From Nicotiana tabacum (lineage: Eukaryota; Streptophyta; Magnoliopsida; Solanales; Solanaceae): 64,000 nt of DNA. The position numbers and the translations under genes were made by a program. Below are positions 32,509 through 44,305 of this stretch, in pieces. Within the stretch, counting starts at the first letter, position 1. Each line of letters starts with the position of its first letter. Location: the NCBI RefSeq assembly GCF_000715075.1, contig NC_134094.1, positions 82,289,120 to 82,353,119 of the forward strand, given 5' to 3'. The notes beneath the pieces are model-generated. The model ran no database searches, was not told the origin of the DNA, and saw nothing but the letters and a program-made list of their open reading frames with translations.

Positions 32509-33858
32509 ATGGCAATTGATAATGGAAATCCTTTTGCGACTGTTGCGGCAACAAGCTGAACTGTTGTTCCACCGACCGAGAAACCGGGGAAATTTTCTAA
32601 ATCCAACTTCAAAGGATGGCAGCAAAGGGTATTTTTCTGGCTTACCACGCTTGGTATGAAGAAGTTCACCAGTGAATAACCTTCAGTGCCTGCTGCAGAC
32701 ATACCAGACAATGAGAAATTTATGATTGTTGAGGCGTGGAAACAGGCAAATTTTCTTTGCAAAAGCTATATACTAAGTGCTTTGGAGGATGCCTTATACA
32801 ATGTCTACAGTGCTATGAATACGTCTAAAGAATTATGGGACGCACTTGAGAAGAAGTACAAGACTGAAGATGCATGCTTGAAGAAGTTTGTAGTTACCAA
32901 GTTTCTAGACTATAAAATGATAGACAGCAAAACCATTGGAACCCAAGTTCAAGAGTTTCAACTTATTTTTTACGACCTTATTGCTGAAGGTATGGTCATG
33001 AATGAAGCATTTCAAGTGGCTGTAATGATTAAAAAATTGCCTCCTTCGTGGAGAGATTTCAAAAACTATCTTAAGCACAAGCGCAAAGAAATGAAGTTGG
33101 AAGATCTTATGATTTGTTTCAAGATTGAGGAAGACAACAAAACAGCCGAGAAGAAGTCTCGTGGAAATTTAACGATTATGGGAATTAATATCGTTGAGGA
33201 GACTGCTCCAAAAAGTATGAAGGAGAAGAGGTGTTCTGGACAGACTAAGGAGCAGAACAAGAAAAACTTCAAGGGCAACTGCTACAATTGCGGAAAAGCT
33301 GGTCACAAAGCCCATGATTGTCGTCTCCCGAAAAAGGATAAGAAGAAGGGACACGCCAACATAGTGGAGAATAATGATGACATTGATGATCTGTGTGCAA
33401 TGCTTTTGGAATGCAACTTAGTTGGAAATCCGAAGGAGTGGTGGATTGACTCTAGAGCCACTCGACATGTTTGTGCTGTCAAAGAAGCATTTGCGACTTA
33501 CTCTACTGTTGGTCCCGAAGAAGAGCTTTCCATGGGAAATACTGCAACAGCCAAGATTGAAGGTTATGGGAAGATATTCCTGAAGATGACTTCCGGCATG
33601 GTGTTAACGCTCAACAACGTTCTTCATATTCCTACTATTAGGAAGAATCTAGTTTCTACTTCTTTACTTGTTAAAAATGGATTTAAATGTGTATTTGTAT
33701 CTGACAAAGTTGTTGTAAGCAAGAATGAAATGTATATTGGAAAGGGATACCTCACAGAGGGCCTTTTTAAACTCAATGTAATGGTTATTAACATTATGAA
33801 TAAATTTCAGCTTCTTCTTATTTATTGGAGTCAAATAATTTATGGCATATTCGTTTAG
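32509..33858 (+). pseudogene. Copia Gag and protease
   Basis: The likely start is ATG 32509 (MAIDNGNPFATVAATS). In-frame stops occur at 32557 (TGA) and 32677 (TAA). Beyond these the frame is open to 33858. Gag core: FKGWQQRVFFWL, NVYSAMNTSKELWDALEKKY, LPPSWRDFKNYLKHKRKEMK. The zinc knuckle CYNCGKAGHKAHDC has intact C2HC spacing. The protease site reads WWIDSRATRHVC, with Arg where Gly of the D-S-G catalytic triplet is expected, so protease is likely dead. The end of the frame (LLIYWSQIIYGIFV) reflects a frameshift at the start of integrase. Confidence 0.9.
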
Positions 33859-34740
33859 GACATGACAATTACAAAACCTTGCGGAAGTTAATTAATTTAG
33901 AAGTAATACCTAAATTCGAGTGTAATAAATCAAAATGTCAAATATGTGTTGAATCTAAGTTTGTAAAACATCCTTAGAAGTCTGTTGAAAAGAATTCAAA
34001 TCCTTTAGACTTAATTCATACTGATATTTGTGATATGAAGTCGACACCATCTCGGGGTGAAAAAAAATATTTTATAACTTTTATTGATGGTTTTACTCGA
34101 TATTGTAATGTTTATTTTACATAATAGTAAGGATGGAGCAATTGAAGCATTTAAGAAATACAAGAATGAAGTGGAGAATCAATTGAGTAAAAAGATCAAA
34201 ATGATTAGAAGTGATAGAGGTGAAGAATATGAATCTCTGTTTGCACAAATACGTTCAGAATATGGAATTATCCATCAAACTGCTACCCCATACACACCTC
34301 AATCTAATGGAATTGCGGAAAGAAAAAATCGGACATTAAAGGAATTGATGAATTCTTTATTAATATGTTCCGGATTACCGTAGAGTTTGTGGGGTGGAAG
34401 TTATCCTTACAGCTAACTGAATACTCAATAGAGTACCCCACAGCAAAATGCAATCTATTCCATATGAAAAATGAAAAGGAAAAAAACCAACTTGAAATAT
34501 TTCAAAGTGTGGGGGTGTTTAGCAAAGGTACAAGTACCTTTACTCAAAAGGGTAAAAATTAGACCAAAAATTTTGGATTGCGTTTTCATTGGATATGCTA
34601 CAAACAATAAAGCATGTTGGTTTGTAGTTCATAAACCTGATAATCTCGAAATTCATGTTAATACGGTAATTGAATCAGATAATGCTGAATTCTTTGAAAG
34701 CATCTATCCGTATAAAACTGAATGTGAGTCGTTAAGTGAA
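33859..34740 (+). pseudogene. Copia integrase
   Basis: After the frameshift, HNYKTLRKLINLEVIPKFEC-like sequence and KCQIC form the zinc-binding end. The catalytic core shows [11 protein letters not shown] (Asp), IRSDRGEEYES (Asp) and NGIAERKNRTLKEL (Glu) between 34015 and 34350. A stop at 34381 and frame changes near 34385-34470 precede the C-terminal GYATNNKACWFVV block. The DDE residues themselves are present, but stops and frameshifts break the chain. Confidence 0.85.
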
Positions 34741-37700
34741 AGACCTAAACGACCACGGGAAGAACCAAAGGAAAATACTCCAAGTAAAGAAGATCCAAGG
34801 TATAGTAAACGTCAAAGAACTTCTACTTCCTTTGGATCAGATTTTGTGACATTCTTGCTTGAAAATGAGCCTCAAACTTTCAAAGCAGCTATGTCATCTT
34901 CTGATTCAATATTTTGGAAAGAGGCAGTCAATAGTGAGATTCAATCAATTTTGGATAACCATACATGGGTATTGGTTGATCTTCCTCCAGAAAATAAGCC
35001 TTTAGGTTCGAAATGGATTTTTAAATGGAAAAAGAAAGTTGATGGCACTATTGACAAATATAAGGTAAGACTTGTTGTCAAAGGTTAAAGACAAAAGGAA
35101 GGCCTTGATTACTTTGACACTTACTCGCCAGTAACGAGAATAATATCTATTAGGGTGTTAGTGGCACTGGCGGTAGTGTATGGTCTTGAAATCCATCAAA
35201 TGGATGTTAAAATGGCTTTCTTAAATGGAGAATTTGAGGAAGAAATTTAAATGGAACTGTCACGCCCCAAACCTGGGGAGGCGTGGCTGGCACCCGATGC
35301 CGAACTGGCCCGAGCAAACCACTCTGTAACCCATGATCATTCGACCAAAACTAGAACATATATAGGTCGAGTGGGCTGAGCTCATTCCTTTTGTAACTAT
35401 CATGGGCCAACATGGCCACAACTCATAATGTACAACTGTAAGTGGGCGAACACTGTATCAATAAACTATGGTTCTTAAAACATGAATACATATGGGTCGT
35501 CAAGGCCTCTGAAATACTGTACAAAATGAACCTATGTCTACAAAGCCTCTAAGATTATTAGACATCAAACAGGACAGGATACCAGCCTACCCAGAGGTCT
35601 GTAGTAAAACTATGACACGATAACTTATAGACTCGGCTGCACTCCGAATGAGGTGGAGTCTTACCGAACCTTCGTTGAATGCTAACCTTGTCTACTATGA
35701 TGGCTCGTCAAACTGATTATCTATACCTGCAGGCATGAATGCAGCGTCCCTAACAATAGAACGTTAGTACGAATAATGTACCGAATATGAAAGGCACATT
35801 AATAAGTATATAAAAGACATGGAAGAAAACATAGAGTACATGACTCAACCTGTAAGTGGATAACATTGTAAATCATGAAATACTTATAGTGTCATGCATA
35901 TGCATATGGATGTTATGTCGTGCATAGGTACATGTGTTCATAACATTATCAAGCCTCTGAGGGCATCCCATCATATCATCTCGACCACTGTGGCAAAATC
36001 ATCAACGTATACCATCTAATCAGGTGGTGGTGCGTATATAACGCCACAACCGTTTTCCATATTCCATATACATATAATATACGCGTATATAACACAATCT
36101 GGTCATGGGTCAATATACATATATAAATGCATGAAATGCATAGGAAATACGTTAATAAAATCTCTCGATACGTCATAAGACCAATATGTCTCTGATTAAT
36201 ATCATACAGCCTTAACACATTATAATTATACTATATTAAACTATATACACAATCGTATATCTTTTATGTTAGTACCCCAAAAGTTGTCACGATAGCCATT
36301 GTTAACAGTGCAATTATCAGTCATGACTATGTGATAATTGTCTTACATTAAGTTGAATGAATTTCATCATAGTATTTATACAATCATACATATCACAACG
36401 TCAAACTACCTATACAACTAAATACAAATGCATTATAAACCTTTATTATGCATGAATCATTACTTCAAAATCAATCTACTAACAATCTAACGATATATTA
36501 TAATCAGATTGATATTTTATAACATTTTGTGCTGTAACAATATATACTATATTATAATTCATTATGCTATGGTTAATAATCAATTTTCAAGTGTAACTTG
36601 TCACAAATAACCGCAAACTATAAGATTAATATGTCTCTACAATCAATTATTGATCACAATATGACTACTATGTTATTAAATATCATGTAATAACACAATA
36701 GTGTAAGTCTAATATTACAAATAATCACGTTATATTATATGCATATAATTACTGTATGTTTAGTTAAACTATAAAAACTATATTTATAAACAAATCCCAA
36801 CACATATATTTGTAACACAAGTTCTCTATCGTATACCTCAATAGGGACTAGGGACATACGTAGACATACTTGAATATCACTTTACCGGAATGAATAACAT
36901 AGGCATCTTTAACTGCTAAGAGTAGAACCACTTATGGAATAACATTACGTTTACGTATCGTTACTTGGATCATGCCAAAAGAAAAGGAGGGATAGCCTTA
37001 ACATACCTGAACCAATTCTTTATCCCTTCTTATAAAATCCAAGCTCTACCCCTTCACCAAAAATAACCTCATAGAAATCCTCACTGTGTTGAAAAACCAG
37101 ATTTCAAGTAGCAATTTTGCTTCATAATAAGTCTAGAGATGAATCTGGATGGTTTAATAACAATAGGGAGGAAAGGGGAAAGAGAAATGAGAATGGAGTA
37201 GCCTTAAGCATTGCTGAAAGGTCTCTCACTAGTTGTCTATAACTAGAAAAGAAAGCATGTAATACTAGGGACACAAAAAAAATGTCACTCCACCACGATT
37301 AATGGTCCTGCTCATGCATGAGGAACGTGTATGATATACACCTAAACAGGAAAGCATGGGACTTTAAACTCTGGATTTTATCTTGCCTCTTCCTTATCAT
37401 CTCAACCTATGTGGCTTTTTACTTTATATGAATGACTTTTCTTTATTCTCATAAAATGAAAGCTAAATATTGGAGAAACTTCAAATTCCAATGAAAATCA
37501 TGTTGATGAAGCAATGCAAGAATTCCCAAAATGTGACACTGCCGTAGCCTTCACACATTAGTCATACATTCTTTAGTTTTCATGATTCCATGTGGGCAAA
37601 CCATTCTTACACTTCTCTACTTAAATTAATAATTAATCAATTATCTTAAATTACTTAAAATACTACTCACTTTTAAGACACTTTATACACCTTACTATAA

Positions 37701-39278
37701 TATACTTTACTATCATGGTTATGTGGTACCATATAAATAAATACATACACTATTATTTCATTAAAACATTCATGTAAAAATACATATATTTTCTCAACTT
37801 AGAATTTTTCTAATCTCATATAAAGAGTAAAATTTCCGTACGCTTAATTCTTAAAATGGTAAAAAGATAACCTTCTTTTCTTGTGAGAAAATAATTTTTA
37901 TCTTTACAATAAAGAAAATCTCATAAACTTTCTCATATTATGTGTATAATTTAAAGCATTTTCGAAAGTAGTAATATTAATAACTATATAAAATCATACT
38001 TTTTAAAATATTTTTCTACAATAAATGTTCCACTCAAAATAAATACCATATCAAAATGTATCTAACGGTATCGGTGTTGTTAAACTTACGGGGTGTAACA
38101 GGAACAACCTCAGAATTTTGTGATTTCGGCTAAAGAAAAGAAAGTGTGCAAACTTGTTAAGTCGCTTTATGAACTTAAACAAGCACCCAAATAATGGCAT
38201 GCCAAATTTGACCAAACAATATTGGCAAGTGGGTTTAAATAAATGAGTGTGACAAATGTGTTTATTTTAAAAACACTCCATGTCATGAAGTCATTGTTTG
38301 TTTATATGTTGATGACATGTTGATAAGGAGCAAAAATATGGCAGATATAAATGCTACTAAATGTATGTTGGCTAGCAAATTCAACATGAAGGACTTAGAA
38401 GTTGCTGATGTGATCTTAGGAATCAGAATTCACAAGACTCCACAAGGTCTAGCATTATCACAGTCTCACTACATTAAAAAAATACTTGACAAGTTCAAGT
38501 ATTTGGATTTCAAACTTGCCAAGATACCAATTGACGTGAGTTATGCATTTCAAAAGAATGAAGGTGAAAGTAACTCACAACTGGGCTATGCAAGAATATT
38601 GGAAAGTTTGATGTATATCATGAATTATACGCGATCAGATATAGCATGTGCTATTAGCAAATTGAGTCAGTTTACAAGTAATCCCAATCAAATACATTAG
38701 ATGGCAATGAAACGAGTTTTGGGCTATCTGAAATATACCCAAAATTATGCTTTACAGTATAACAAATATCCCTCCGTGATCGAGAGATATAGTGATACAA
38801 ATTGGATAACCGGATCATCTGAAGTTATATCCACGAGTGAATATGTTTTCACAATTGGATTGGAGCAGTGTCTTGAAAATCATCCAAACAAACGTGCATC
38901 ACCCGTTCTACAATGGAATCTGAATTCATAGCTTTAGACAAGGCCGGTGAAGAAGCTGAATGGCTCCGGAATTTTTTGGAAGATATTCCATTTTGACCCA
39001 AGCCTTTGGCACCTATATGTATATATTGTGATAGTCAAGCGGCAATAGGCAGGGTAGGGAGCATTATGTATAACGAAAAATCTCGTCATATACGACGGAG
39101 ACACAATATCGTTAGACAATTACTCTCTAGTGGTGTTATCACGATTGACTATGTAAAGTCAAGAGATAACGTGTCGGATCCACTTACAAAAGGTTTATCT
39201 AGAGAGGCAGTTGAAAGATCATCGAAGGGAATGGGGTTAAGGCCTAAGACAAGTCATCATGGCGGTAACTTTACCTAA
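34741..39278 (+). pseudogene. Copia reverse transcriptase and RNase H, split by a solo LTR
   Basis: The N-terminal part, 34741-35257, has FWKEAVNSEIQSILDNHTW, PLGSKWIFKWKKK, and after a stop at 35086 DYFDTYSPVTRI and MDVKMAFLNGEFEEEI. It is interrupted at 35258 and resumes at 38101-38105 (the duplicated GGAAC). It continues with VCKLVKSLYELKQAPK, a catalytic YVDDM near 38310, DVILGIRIHKTPQGLALSQS, and RNase H motifs (SDTNWITGS). The end at 39278 reads SRDNVSDPLTKGLSREAV. The RT catalytic box is intact. Stops and the insert abolish function. Confidence 0.88.
35258..38100. mobile_element. 2.84-kb solo LTR inserted in the copia RT
   Basis: Starts TGTCACGCCCCAAACC and ends ACGGGGTGTAACA, with perfect 5-bp duplications GGAAC at 35253-35257 and 38101-38105. 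No gag or pol lies inside. Terminal similarity (TGTCACG...) and size suggest a Ty3/gypsy chromovirus-type LTR related to, but distinct from, the 52751 family. 1-935 is a second copy of its 3' part. Confidence 0.92.
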
Positions 39279-39850
39279 CAGACTAGGGATCCTAAGAACT
39301 AGGTTCAAAGAGATCAAACAAAGTTATGAATGACGGTTCAACATTGTCAAATAACTCAACCCATTCTCGTGATGAAGACAATGTTCATAAATCAAGGTAA
39401 AGCATTAAGACTTTTTGATGAGTCAATAAAGCTTAAATCTTTTTAATGATTTGCTAAGTCTGGCAGGATATGACGAGATAGTTTGTCTATAGGATTACAC
39501 GTTTAGAATCACCTATGTGAGTGTGAAGTATAAGCCGCTTCAAGGGGAATGAAAGTAAAGGCCCATTATCTAAGCACTCATGAAACCAAGCGGTGTTCAT
39601 GGCTGAAACGAACATAACTGTGAGAACTATAGATGGTTAAGGGTTGATTGTGTGACTTCTGTTGTCTAGGTATACATGAAAGCTCGACGATTCAAAGATA
39701 TCAAATCTACCGATTGACCGAGTATATCCGATATAAATTCACTACTGAAAGTTCAAAGGGAAACCTACTTATCCAAATACAATTAATCCTTACATGTAAA
39801 TCACACACTCGTTCATGCATTCCGTTGTCTTATAGCCATTTCCTATTCAT
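39279..39850 (+). other. Copia 3' untranslated region
   Basis: About 570 bases between the end of the polyprotein and the polypurine tract, with no conserved coding frame. Confidence 0.5.
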
Positions 39851-39859
39851 GTGGGGGAT
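39851..39859 (+). other. Polypurine tract of the copia element
   Basis: GTGGGGGAT directly before the 3' LTR start (TGTTGGG at 39860), the standard plus-strand primer site. Confidence 0.85.
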
Positions 39860-40692
39860 TGTTGGGATGAAAGATTGGTGAATGGGAAATGCAGGGAAGA
39901 AAAGTGGAGGAAAAGTGAGCTCCCTTTTGCTTTGAAAAGAGCAAGTGTCCCTCATTGGTGGTGGAAAGAAAAATAAATGTGCTTATATTGAGAAAGCACT
40001 TCTCTTGGTATTAAAGGGTTGGAAAGAAAGTAAGCCTCGTGCCGTCGTCGACGCTCGCTCGCTCGGTTCGGCTTCGATCAAAGATTGATTGATTAATCTT
40101 TTTGGACAAAATTTCTTTCAATTATTTAATTAATTAATTTAATTAACTAACGAAAATTCAACCCAGAATAACCCAGGACCCGCGACCCGACCCGGCCCGG
40201 TCCGGTTCTTTTCTGGATTATTTTAAATCCTTTTTTCCAGAATATTTCAAACGTGAAATGTTCCCACCTGTTCCAACAACCATGGATGTTTCTGAAAGGT
40301 TGCAAACCTTTTCAGAAACAGTGCCAGAAAATGGTTATAAATATGACTTGATCCCAGAATCTTTCCTTACGAAATTTTTTGATCTTCTTCTTCTGCACAA
40401 AATTTTTCAGTGTGTTTTGCAACCATAGAGTAGTTCGCAGTTCATCAGAGTTTTTGGTACCAATATACTGATGAGTTAAATTGTTCTATCCTGGAGTATA
40501 ATATTCCAGCACATCGGGTACTTGAGGAAAATAATTTTCTTAAGGGCACATTGTGCATTCAGTGGGCTCGATTTATTCCGTAATTATTTTCATATATTAT
40601 TTCGACATTCTGTTGCTGCTAACTTTCTGTTTCTGTTTTCGGTTTCAGAAAGTTTACTGTTTCATTATTCATTATAGTAACACAGATTGAAT

Positions 40693-40696
<4 letters not shown>
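39860..40696 (+). repeat. 3' LTR of the copia element
   Basis: TGTTGGGATGAAAGATTGG ... GATTGAATAACA, homologous to 31385-32212. Confidence 0.92.

Positions 40697-40762
<66 letters not shown>
40697..40762. repeat. (TA)33 microsatellite
   Basis: An uninterrupted TA run abuts the copia 3' LTR. The 5' flank of the element (31350-31384) is (CT)n followed by (AT)n, so the element split an existing microsatellite. Confidence 0.97.
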
Positions 40763-40767
<5 letters not shown>

Positions 40768-42964
40768 ATTCTAATGACTTTGATAATTGATGGGGTGACT
40801 TTTTCTCTGGTACTTGGGAAAATCTTCGTCTATTCTTCATCTGCGGGTTTTGTACTCTTTGCTACTGCCTATTGTCAACCACTGTGCAGTAATTTCTTGT
40901 GTTATTTGAAACAGCTCGATTTTATTCTCTGTTAAATATTTGGTCTATAAATAATTGGTCATTGGTAAATTGTCTTGTATTTGTACTTGTCTTTATTGAA
41001 GCTCCAACGTGAAAGGGCGGGCTTAGCTTGTCCAAATTCTTTGAAAAAAAATGTTCACGCTCAACTTTTGATTACTATAATTAAATTTATGCTCATGTTG
41101 ATTAAAGGTAAGAAATGACAGGGTAAAATTAAACCAGAAGTCTAGCTGACATCAAAGTTACTCAATTTTTAAAAAGACGTATTATATTTAATAATTTTCC
41201 CATTAAAAACTTACCGTCCTCAAATATATACACTTTGAACTTTTGTTGCTCTACAGTGAGGAAGCAAATAAAATTGGAAGAGAATGGATATGCAGCATGT
41301 CCCGGACGGATTAAAATTGTGAGATAAATAGAATTCTTTTAGATATTCTATAATCTATATATAAAGATCGCGGGTTCGAAACTAAAAAAATAAAAAACAA
41401 ATTTGATAAATTGACTTTATTCTACGTGAATCTAATGAAATAGTAGAAGTAGCTTAGTGCCCATTTCGTCGTAGCTTCAGTTATCACCGACGATTCACTC
41501 ACACTTGAAATCAGCCAAAAGCATAAAAGTACAAAATCGACACTTACAAATTGTAAAGGATTTGAGAGCATATCAAAGACGATATTTTTTGTTGTCCCAA
41601 ATGGGGACACCGCCAAATTAGGGCACTGATAAGCTCAGAGACCTACTATATCAACCAGCCATATTACAAAAAAGAAACATTTTTAAACTACTAGTCTTTC
41701 CCTTTTCTTGAATTAAAAATTAAAAGTTCGATACACGAATCAGTTGACTGAATAAAGGAGAGAATAAAATGGCCAATATCGTACATCAAAAAATATGTCA
41801 CCCACATACTGCTGTCGGACCACGACTATTTGGTTTTCTTCTCTAGCTTTTGTTTTAAGAAAACAATTATTATTATAGAAAATAATTGGACATTTGGAAG
41901 TTTACTAAGTAATGGTGAAGACACTAGATTCGTATAATTTGGAATCTGCAAATTATAATCATTTTTATTGGACTGTTATCGTGAACACCACAGTTTTTTT
42001 AGTTGTGGAAAAAAAATCATCTTTTTCTAAAACATGAAACAGTATATTCAATTAGTTTTATTTTACATGAAGGTGTTTTATTGAATACAAAGTTTAAGGA
42101 ATAAAAAAAGAAATTCTAAAGCTTATGATATTAAATATATCACGATATTTATATGGCTATAATCATGTCGATAAGGATACAATAAGAATTAGTAAAATTT
42201 AATTATTTTTTAAATATTAGTCTCGTTATATTATTCTTGAACCTGACCAAGAGGCAAAAGAAATATCACATGAAGCAAAACATATGGAATAATGTATTAC
42301 TGGGGGCACTAATATTTTCACATTAAAAGAATCCAGGGTAACCATTATTCAGAGGTTAGCACTTAGCATGCCAAATTTCCAACAATAAAATTTCTTTAAA
42401 CCGAAAGTTTAACCCACATCTAACATTCCTTTTACTCAACAAATTGGTTTCCTAATCATGTCTTTGCCACTTTAATAATTAGAGGTGTAAGGTGTTAGTT
42501 AAATTAAGACCTTAAATTAATGATGATCAAACGATTTTTTTTTGTGGCCAAAACCGTTTTGGTGCTATCATACTAAAATAGTCACCTTTGTCTGACGTTG
42601 AGTTCTATTAATGGATAGAAGGGAATAATCCTCTTCTTCCAATCTTGCTTATTGCTATTAACTTTTTTTCTTTTTGCAATTTTAAATCCTTATGTATGGA
42701 CATACTTGTTACATACTTAGTGAACATGATACTGCTTAAGTAATAATCTAGTGATTCATTGTTTAGGTTGGATGTGACATGGGACTTTCCTACTTTGTAA
42801 CACAAATGTTGTAACACGTGTGATATATATATACAACTCAAAATACAAAGTCTAAGAATATTTGTACAAACCATGGAGGTTTCACGTTCAAAATTCAACG
42901 AAGGCAAAATATGAGGTGATTTCTTTCTATATGTCCAAACTTTAGTACATAAAGTTATTTGATA
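40763..42964. other. AT-rich intergenic, no gene recognised
   Basis: Only short uncorroborated frames occur (e.g. a 64-codon one on the minus strand at 41422-41616). No RNA gene or mobile-element end is recognised. Confidence 0.4.
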
Positions 42965-43045
42965 CATATGTTGGTAAGAAGTAATGAATATTCCGTTGAA
43001 TTAATCGAGATGTATACAAACTGATCTGAATACCACAATTATAAA
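42965..43045 (+). mobile_element. SINE-like 3' tail fragment
   Basis: 'ccgttgaattaatcgagatg ... ctgaataccacaattataaa' matches the tail at 10034-10086. No 5' end is visible. Confidence 0.4.
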
Positions 43046-43269
43046 GTGTATATATATACTCATATACATACCTAATAAATAATTAGAGGAGGTGGTTGAG
43101 GAGGGTAGGGAGTTGATTGTTGGCGTGATTTGTGGTTGTGGGGTGTTAGTGGTGGGATTGGCGAGAGAGGAGGTCCACCACCCGCCGGACATGAGTACGG
43201 TATGCCATTTCTTCATTTTCCTAACCGACACTAATACTATATTTCTAATTTATTTACATTGATAGTATT

Positions 43270-44291
43270 CTCTGTTTTGAAAGGTAGAAATGGGCTTATG
43301 TGTGGTGCTTAGTTCCGTGAGACTTATGCCTCGGTCGTCAGGGCTTACGCCTCAGACACAACCAACGTCCAATGTACTGGACTCGCATAATAGAACTTTA
43401 TGCAATTGTGTATAACTAACATAGTAAATTCTCAAATTTTCTTAATAAATCGCTGACTATTCAGAATTACTTTTTTCTTAATCATAAATCATTAAGTTGA
43501 GAGTATTTTATGTCATAATTAAAATAAAAATTATTGCACGTTATCCACTAAGACTGCTATGATAGTAAATTTTAAATAAATCTTTCATTTAAAAGTATTT
43601 ATTTATTAACTTTTGTTATGTCTTTATTATATAATAGTCCATAATTTTTTTCATAATTTTTTCCTAAATATTATTATTTTCACGTTTACGAGATACAATA
43701 CTTATTAATTTAATAGCTCAATATTAACTAGTAACTATTTACAAATAATTAGTTATCATGGTATAGTATGGTGAATTATGTGTCACTTTATTAACTTGTT
43801 AAAACTTCAAAATAAATGATGCTAGAGAATCATATTTAAATTGTGAATTATGTTTTATATAAATTCTCTTTCAAATAGAAAGCATATTAAATAAAAGGAG
43901 TATTTAAAAAAAAATATCAAGCTATAATATCGAAATTCTTTCAAAATTCATTACTCCTTAAGAGATACATATAAGATTTTGCATCGAATATATTACTTTT
44001 GATGTTTGTGTTGTAACGAAGTTGCAGCTAATTTGCATATTATGATATATATCATACTTTTGGTATAATTCATAGTTGAATTATAATTTATAAATATTTT
44101 AAATAGATTATTTGTTATAATTTTTTGTGATTTTAATGTAATTTTTATAATTATTTTTTATTTTATACTATCTTAAAATTCTTGAAATTAGTAAAATTTA
44201 ATGATCTGTGGAACTTACGCCCCATGTCTCAGGGCTTACGTCTCGCCTCGTCAGAGGTAAAACGTCTCGCCTCATGCACCCGCATTTTAAA
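43270..44291. mobile_element. Non-coding transposon flanked by a 14-bp direct repeat
   Basis: The 14-mer ACATTGATAGTATT occurs at 43256-43269 and 44292-44305. The interior begins CTCTGTTTTGAAA and ends CATTTTAAA, a weak inverted pair. 'tcagggcttacg(c/t)ctc' occurs near both ends in direct orientation (43337 and 44228). The centre is AT-rich without ORFs. The superfamily is uncertain. Confidence 0.6.
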
Positions 44292-44305
44292 ACATTGATA
44301 GTATT

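Larger units (their letters stand above)
31385..40696 (+). mobile_element. Ty1/copia retrotransposon with both LTRs, disrupted
   Basis: LTRs occupy 31385-32212 and 39860-40696, with a polypurine tract GTGGGGGAT just before the 3' LTR. A 5-bp duplication TATAT lies at 31380-31384 and 40697-40701. Gag-protease, integrase, RT and RNase H follow in copia order. The RT is split by a 2.84-kb solo LTR. The two LTRs differ at roughly one base in eight to ten over their first 190 bases by eye, so the insertion is old. No clear tRNA-Met-type PBS follows the 5' LTR (sequence there: atcttaaggaaatt). Confidence 0.92.

Noticed and set aside
40687..40935. Frame beginning with an alternating Ile-Tyr run
   Set aside because: It is the (TA)33 microsatellite plus random downstream sequence.
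41330..41400. 'gatcgcgggttcgaaac', reminiscent of a tRNA T-loop
   Set aside because: No acceptor stem or anticodon arm can be built around it.
43001..43231. 76-codon minus-strand frame with Pro/Thr/Ser-rich texture
   Set aside because: Overlaps a SINE-like tail, no homologue recognised and no start context; left unannotated.
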